7,488 bases of DNA from assembly GCA_043823315.1 (NCBI GenBank), contig JBDRAU010000018.1, forward strand, positions 1-7,488, in the 5' to 3' direction. A program made the translations under genes and the position numbers. The notes beneath the pieces are model-generated. The model did not search any database, had not been told where the DNA came from, and saw only the letters and a list, made by a program, of their open reading frames with translations. Source of the stretch: JBDRAU01 sp043823315 (GTDB lineage: Bacteria > Patescibacteriota > UBA1384 > DTJR01). This document shows, one piece after another, positions 5,204-7,488 of the stretch. Every line of letters starts with the position of its first letter. Within the stretch, counting starts at the first letter, position 1.

Positions 5204-6974
5204 TACTCAAGAGCTAGAAGATGAAGACCTGGAGCAACAAGAACAACCCCAGCGTCAGGGCGAAGGAATTTCTGATGCCTATGATGATTTCCGGGATGCG
5301 GATGAGCTTTTTAATGAAGGAAAATTAGGCAAAAAGATAGACACAGGAGTTCAGGATGCCAAAGACAGTATCTTCGGAAAAAAGAAACCTCAAGAGGAAC
5401 CAGACAAGCCAAATGCCACAGAAGCCGGTAAAGAAGGGCAGGATCTCGCAGACGGAGCCAAAGACGCAACGGACGTCGGTAAAGACACAGCCGATGCAGG
5501 CAAGGAAGCAGCTGAAGGAATCGGTGATGCGGCCGAAACTGGAGCCGAAGCCGGCACAGATGCTCTGGAAGCGGCTGCTCCCGAAGCGGGCGGTTTAGCT
5601 GGCGGTGCAGCCGGTGCAACAACCGGCGGAGCAGTTGGCGGTGCAGAAGGAGCAGCTGCGGGAGCTGGAACCGGAGCAGCCACAGGTGCGGCTGGAGGAG
5701 CTGGAGCTGGTGCAGCTGGTGGAGCAGCTGCAGGAGCTGGTGCAGGTGCCGGAGCAGGCGCAGGAGTAGGAGGCGCGGTAGGACTTTCGGGGCTTGCCGC
5801 CGGTGGTGTTGGAGTTGTCGTTACAGAACCGATCGGTCTTGCCGCTGGAGCTGGTATTGGCGCCGCTGGTGGAGCTGCGGGCGGAGCGGGAGCGGGAGCT
5901 GCGGGCGGAGCCGCTGCAGGAGGTGCAGCAGGTGCGGGTGCCGGTGGAGCCGCAGGCGGAGCTGCGGGGGCTGGAACTGGAGCAGCAGCAGGTGAAGTTG
6001 GTGGTGCGGCAGCCGGAGAGGCAACTGGTGCCGGAGCGGACGTAGCAGCTGAAACAGCCAAGGGTACTGGAAAGCTCGCCAAAATCGGTGAAAAATTCGA
6101 CAAGGCAATGAAGGTCAAGGACAAGGTTGAAAAAGCCGATAATCTATTTAAAAAATACGGGAAATATTGCGTCTGTTGTTTAATACCCCCGATTATTTTT
6201 GCAGCCGCTGGCTATTACGTCTACACCAAACTCTTCGAGCTCATCCCCGGAGTCAAAGCTGTCAAAACAATTGTTTCGCTTTACAAAAAATACACGGGAG
6301 CAGGGACGCTCAAGTTTACCGACCCCGCCAGCCAGAAGGCCATCGACGAAAATCACATCAGCGAAACTTCGCTTCGAGTTTTGACCGATTTAAGCAAAAA
6401 ACACAATATCAACATCGTTTACAAAGGCATTTCAACCGCCACCGGCAAGGAAAATCAACCATATGAATTCGATCTTGTCGGAGCAGATTACATAAAGTGC
6501 ACCGACGAGGGATCAAGGAAAAAAATCGAGCCTCCAATCGAGATAAATCTCGGGGCAAAATACGATTGGTCAAAAGAAGTTAAACCTGGAATGGAAAACC
6601 TGATCTGCGGTGTTGATTATTATCCCATTTTGGAGTCACCCAAATCCACTACTTACTCTCTGCGCTACGGCCCGGGTGAATTTCGCCTTAGCGACATCGC
6701 CACTTTTGGTCCCCAAGCCGCCCAGCAAAAAACTTTTGAACTCGTAGATCTCGCTATGCAAAAAAGCGCCCAAAACGCCAAGAATGAGAGCGACTTCCCT
6801 GTTTCGAGTATTTTGATCAATCCGTATTTTTATCAATCCAATTTAAAAACCGGCGAAGCGGGCGCAGCCATTCCTTCTATCGAGAAATCGCAGAAGCTCT
6901 TTCCCGATCAGAGATCCTCTGGGATAATAAAGAAGAACACCTCCGTCCAAGGAGTACATTTTGGGTTTGATTGA
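5193..6974 (+). CDS. Acidic, Gly/Ala-repeat single-pass membrane protein with exported C-terminal domain
   Basis: A 593-aa protein in five parts. Residues 1-75 are acidic (QELEDEDLEQQEQ...). Residues 87-128 are six heptads (DGAKDAT, DVGKDTA, DAGKEAA and so on). Residues 131-280 are low complexity, 122 of 150 being Gly or Ala, split by a more hydrophobic stretch at 191-220. Residues 290-325 form a basic amphipathic helix (KFDKAMKVKDKVEKADNLFK). A membrane helix follows at about 326-348 (YCVCCLIPPIIFAAAGYYVY) with three cysteines at its edge. Residues 360-593 are a folded-looking domain with Cys436 and Cys472, predicted outside by the positive-inside rule. It is not a family I can name. The ATG overlaps the previous gene by 11 nt with only a weak upstream AGCAGAG, so translational coupling is likely. 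As last gene of the VirB6-like operon it probably belongs to the same envelope assembly. The Gly/Ala region could be a flexible spacer or glycine-zipper helices inserted in the membrane, so the topology is uncertain. Confidence 0.85.
   Translation: MVVDTQELEDEDLEQQEQPQRQGEGISDAYDDFRDADELFNEGKLGKKIDTGVQDAKDSIFGKKKPQEEPDKPNATEAGKEGQDLADGAKDATDVGKDTADAGKEAAEGIGDAAETGAEAGTDALEAAAPEAGGLAGGAAGATTGGAVGGAEGAAAGAGTGAATGAAGGAGAGAAGGAAAGAGAGAGAGAGVGGAVGLSGLAAGGVGVVVTEPIGLAAGAGIGAAGGAAGGAGAGAAGGAAAGGAAGAGAGGAAGGAAGAGTGAAAGEVGGAAAGEATGAGADVAAETAKGTGKLAKIGEKFDKAMKVKDKVEKADNLFKKYGKYCVCCLIPPIIFAAAGYYVYTKLFELIPGVKAVKTIVSLYKKYTGAGTLKFTDPASQKAIDENHISETSLRVLTDLSKKHNINIVYKGISTATGKENQPYEFDLVGADYIKCTDEGSRKKIEPPIEINLGAKYDWSKEVKPGMENLICGVDYYPILESPKSTTYSLRYGPGEFRLSDIATFGPQAAQQKTFELVDLAMQKSAQNAKNESDFPVSSILINPYFYQSNLKTGEAGAAIPSIEKSQKLFPDQRSSGIIKKNTSVQGVHFGFD
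5451..5576 (+). repeat. Six heptad repeats in the 593-aa protein
   Basis: Residues 87-128 read as DGAKDAT, DVGKDTA, DAGKEAA, EGIGDAA, ETGAEAG, TDALEAA. The first residue is acidic in five of six units, the fifth is Asp/Glu in all, and Ala/Gly fill the rest. This pattern suggests a surface-seeking amphipathic helix of the LEA- or apolipoprotein-like kind, more than a leucine-zipper coiled coil. Confidence 0.75.
5583..6032 (+). repeat. Gly/Ala low-complexity coding tract
   Basis: Residues 131-280 of the 593-aa protein contain 122 Gly+Ala of 150. GGAGAGAAGGAAAG occurs twice, at residues 168-181 (5694-5735) and 230-243 (5880-5921), 62 residues apart. The two DNA copies differ at 8 of 14 third codon positions while encoding identical residues. 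This argues for protein-level maintenance and against recent slippage. The tract also generates long, spurious antisense Pro/Ala reading frames. Confidence 0.9.
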
Positions 6975-6989
6975 CAGCGCCAGCTGTCA
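6972..6989 (+). terminator. Hairpin overlapping the operon stop codon (doubtful terminator)
   Basis: TGACAGC (6972-6978) pairs perfectly with GCTGTCA (6983-6989) around a GCCA loop. The first three bases are the TGA stop codon of the 593-aa gene. No T-run follows, so it is not a classic intrinsic terminator. It may be an RNA 3'-end stabiliser or simply the first unit of the repeat array that begins here. Confidence 0.4.
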
Positions 6990-7139
6990 TCCCGCACGAA
7001 GTTCATTGCCATCCCGACCCTTTCCCCCTGTCATCCCGCACTCCCTGATGCGGGATCCAGATCATCGATCCCCTGTCGTCCCGACCCTTTCCCCCTGTCA
7101 TCCTCAACCCTTTCCCCTTGTCATCCCGACTGCAATGGC
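6984..7139 (+). repeat. 22-23-nt periodic array of TGTCATCCCG-type units
   Basis: Units start at 6984, 7006, 7028, 7073, 7095 and 7118. Each begins YTGYCRTCC, and three continue as (GA/AA)CCCTTTCCCC. The interval 7050-7072 is occupied by a palindrome arm and other sequence but keeps the 22-23-nt register. CTGTCATCCCGCAC is exact at 6984-6997 and 7028-7041. There are no unique spacers of CRISPR size. Confidence 0.7.
7033..7056. repeat. REP-like palindrome ATCCCGCA...TGCGGGAT
   Basis: ATCCCGCA (7033-7040) pairs perfectly with TGCGGGAT (7049-7056) across an 8-nt loop, inside the periodic array and followed by CCAGATC. This matches the widespread GTCATCCCG...CGGGATCCAG type of extragenic palindrome known from many bacterial genomes. 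Confidence 0.75.
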
Positions 7140-7162
7140 GTTTCGAGGGCGGAACTCGAAAC
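7140..7162. repeat. Palindrome GTTTCGAG...CTCGAAAC
   Basis: GTTTCGAG (7140-7147) pairs perfectly with CTCGAAAC (7155-7162) around GGCGGAA. It lies within a larger fold: TTGTCATC at 7118-7125 is complementary to GATGACAA at 7192-7199. Confidence 0.65.
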
Positions 7163-7175
7163 TAATGTCTAGATC

Positions 7176-7193
7176 TCTCGACTTCGCTCGAGA
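7176..7193. repeat. REP-like palindrome TCTCGA...TCGAGA
   Basis: TCTCGA (7176-7181) pairs with TCGAGA (7188-7193) around CTTCGC, followed by TGACAAA. It is the common 'GATCTCTCGACTTCGCTCGAGATGACA' kind of extragenic repeat. Its last two bases compete with the 8-bp outer pairing of 7118-7125 with 7192-7199. Confidence 0.65.
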
Positions 7194-7270
7194 TGACAAA
7201 ACAAAACAATAATCACGATGACAGACCATTAAACCCGTAATTTTTTAAAATCGTAAATGAATGAATAGAA

Positions 7271-7288
7271 AATCAATGAAAAATAGAA
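7271..7288 (+). repeat. Fragment resembling the S23-flanking repeat
   Basis: CAATGAAAAATAGAA (7274-7288) equals the reverse complement of the left S23-flanking arm (816-830) over 15 nt, and AATCAATGAAAAAT (7271-7284) equals 1242-1255 near the right arm. No S23 gene is beside it, so it is a solo fragment or a chance AT-rich match. Confidence 0.45.
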
Positions 7289-7300
7289 CACATCAAATGA

Positions 7301-7453
7301 GACCATTGAAAAACTCGTTAAAATGTCATTCTAAACAATCAGGATGTCATTCTGAGCAACGTGAAGAATCCCCCATGAATATGGGTTCTGGCATTCGCCA
7401 GAGATCCTTCGTAAAAACTCAGGATGACACTAAGAAAACCTTTTTCAACGGTC
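7301..7453. mobile_element. Nested inverted-repeat element with MITE-like architecture (153 bp)
   Basis: Terminal arms GACCATTGAAAAA (7301-7313) and TTTTTCAACGGTC (7441-7453) are inverted repeats with one mismatch in 13. Inside, GTCATTCTGAG (7346-7356) pairs with CTCAGGATGAC (7418-7428), one mismatch; GAAGAATC (7363-7370) pairs with GATCCTTC (7403-7410), one mismatch; and TCTGGC (7387-7392) pairs with GCCAGA (7397-7402) around ATTC. The whole can fold as one long hairpin. TGTCATTCT is directly repeated 21 nt apart (7324 and 7345). There is no coding capacity and no obvious target-site duplication. The inner part is the widely dispersed 'GTCATTCTGAGC...GGATGAC' extragenic repeat; whether the 13-bp ends belong to the same unit is inferred. 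Confidence 0.55.
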
Positions 7454-7488
7454 CCAGAATAGCACTTCCAGGGTTAAAAATACTAACT

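Larger units (their letters stand above)
6975..7488. other. Gene-free repeat island downstream of the operon
   Basis: No credible gene is seen in these 514 bases on either strand. The single longish frame (6961-7212, TTG start) only translates repeats, giving peptides such as SLDFARDDKTK that are typical of translated REP elements. The region contains a 22-23-nt periodic array, at least three small palindromes, an S23-repeat-like fragment and a nested inverted-repeat element, listed separately. Such islands are common between bacterial transcription units and may also be sites of recombination or assembly trouble. Confidence 0.8.

Noticed and set aside
5390..6124. Long antisense Pro/Ala-rich reading frame (244 codons)
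   Set aside because: It is the complement of the Gly/Ala codons of the 593-aa gene; low-complexity GC-rich repeats open frames on the other strand, and it has no plausible start context or membrane logic.
1935..6974. Recoded TGA (Gracilibacteria/SR1 or Mycoplasma code)
   Set aside because: TGA ends all four plus-strand genes exactly where overlaps with the next gene or the repeat island require, and none interrupts a frame.
6984..7139. Possible CRISPR array
   Set aside because: Units are contiguous at 22-23 nt with a conserved core of only about 10 nt and no unique 30-nt spacers, and no cas gene is present.
6961..7212. Plus-strand frame of 83 codons after the operon
   Set aside because: It translates the TGTCATCCCG repeats (SLDFARDDKTK-type peptides), starts at a TTG inside the previous gene and lacks a Shine-Dalgarno.

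Overview
The window looks like chromosomal DNA from an uncultivated, small-genome bacterium, most likely of the Candidate Phyla Radiation (Patescibacteria, perhaps a Microgenomates-type lineage). This placement is inferred from the style of the proteins: a VirB6/TrbL-like membrane protein with a very long tail, a neighbouring acidic Gly/Ala-rich membrane protein, a four-helix-bundle (S23) gene outside any rRNA operon, and mostly unrecognisable coding content. All four plus-strand genes end in TGA, so the code is the standard bacterial one and not the TGA-recoded code of Gracilibacteria/SR1. No rRNA, tRNA, CRISPR array or transposase is visible.

Layout. Positions 1-758 (minus) hold the N-terminal 252 residues of a polysaccharide flippase (Wzx/RfbX type) that runs off the left edge. 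A nested inverted repeat (757-807) covers its start codon and ribosome-binding region. Positions 837-1211 (minus) encode a 124-aa S23 four-helix-bundle protein, bracketed by AT-rich inverted repeats (805-830 and 1245-1277), so the gene looks like a small cassette. A 12-bp perfect palindrome (1275-1305) and a strong Shine-Dalgarno lead into the plus-strand operon.

Positions 1327-6974 are a tightly overlapping four-gene operon: a single-pass, Ser/Thr/Pro-linked exported protein with four cysteines (TTG start); a 959-aa VirB6/TrbL-like polytopic protein with a roughly 640-aa hydrophilic tail; a 130-aa helical cytoplasmic protein; and a 593-aa protein made of an acidic N-terminus, six heptads, about 150 residues that are 81% Gly+Ala, one membrane helix and an exported C-terminal domain. 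The ATGA and 11-nt overlaps suggest translational coupling. I infer a membrane-spanning assembly related to type IV secretion: the VirB6-like protein is the channel scaffold, the first and last proteins place domains outside the membrane, and the small protein is a cytoplasmic partner. No VirB4-type ATPase, pilin or relaxase is in the window, so the function is unproven.

Positions 6975-7488 hold no gene. They are a dense repeat island: a hairpin on the last stop codon, a 22-23-nt periodic array of TGTCATCCCG-type units, several REP-like palindromes, a fragment resembling the S23-flanking repeat, and a 153-bp nested inverted-repeat element with MITE-like architecture.
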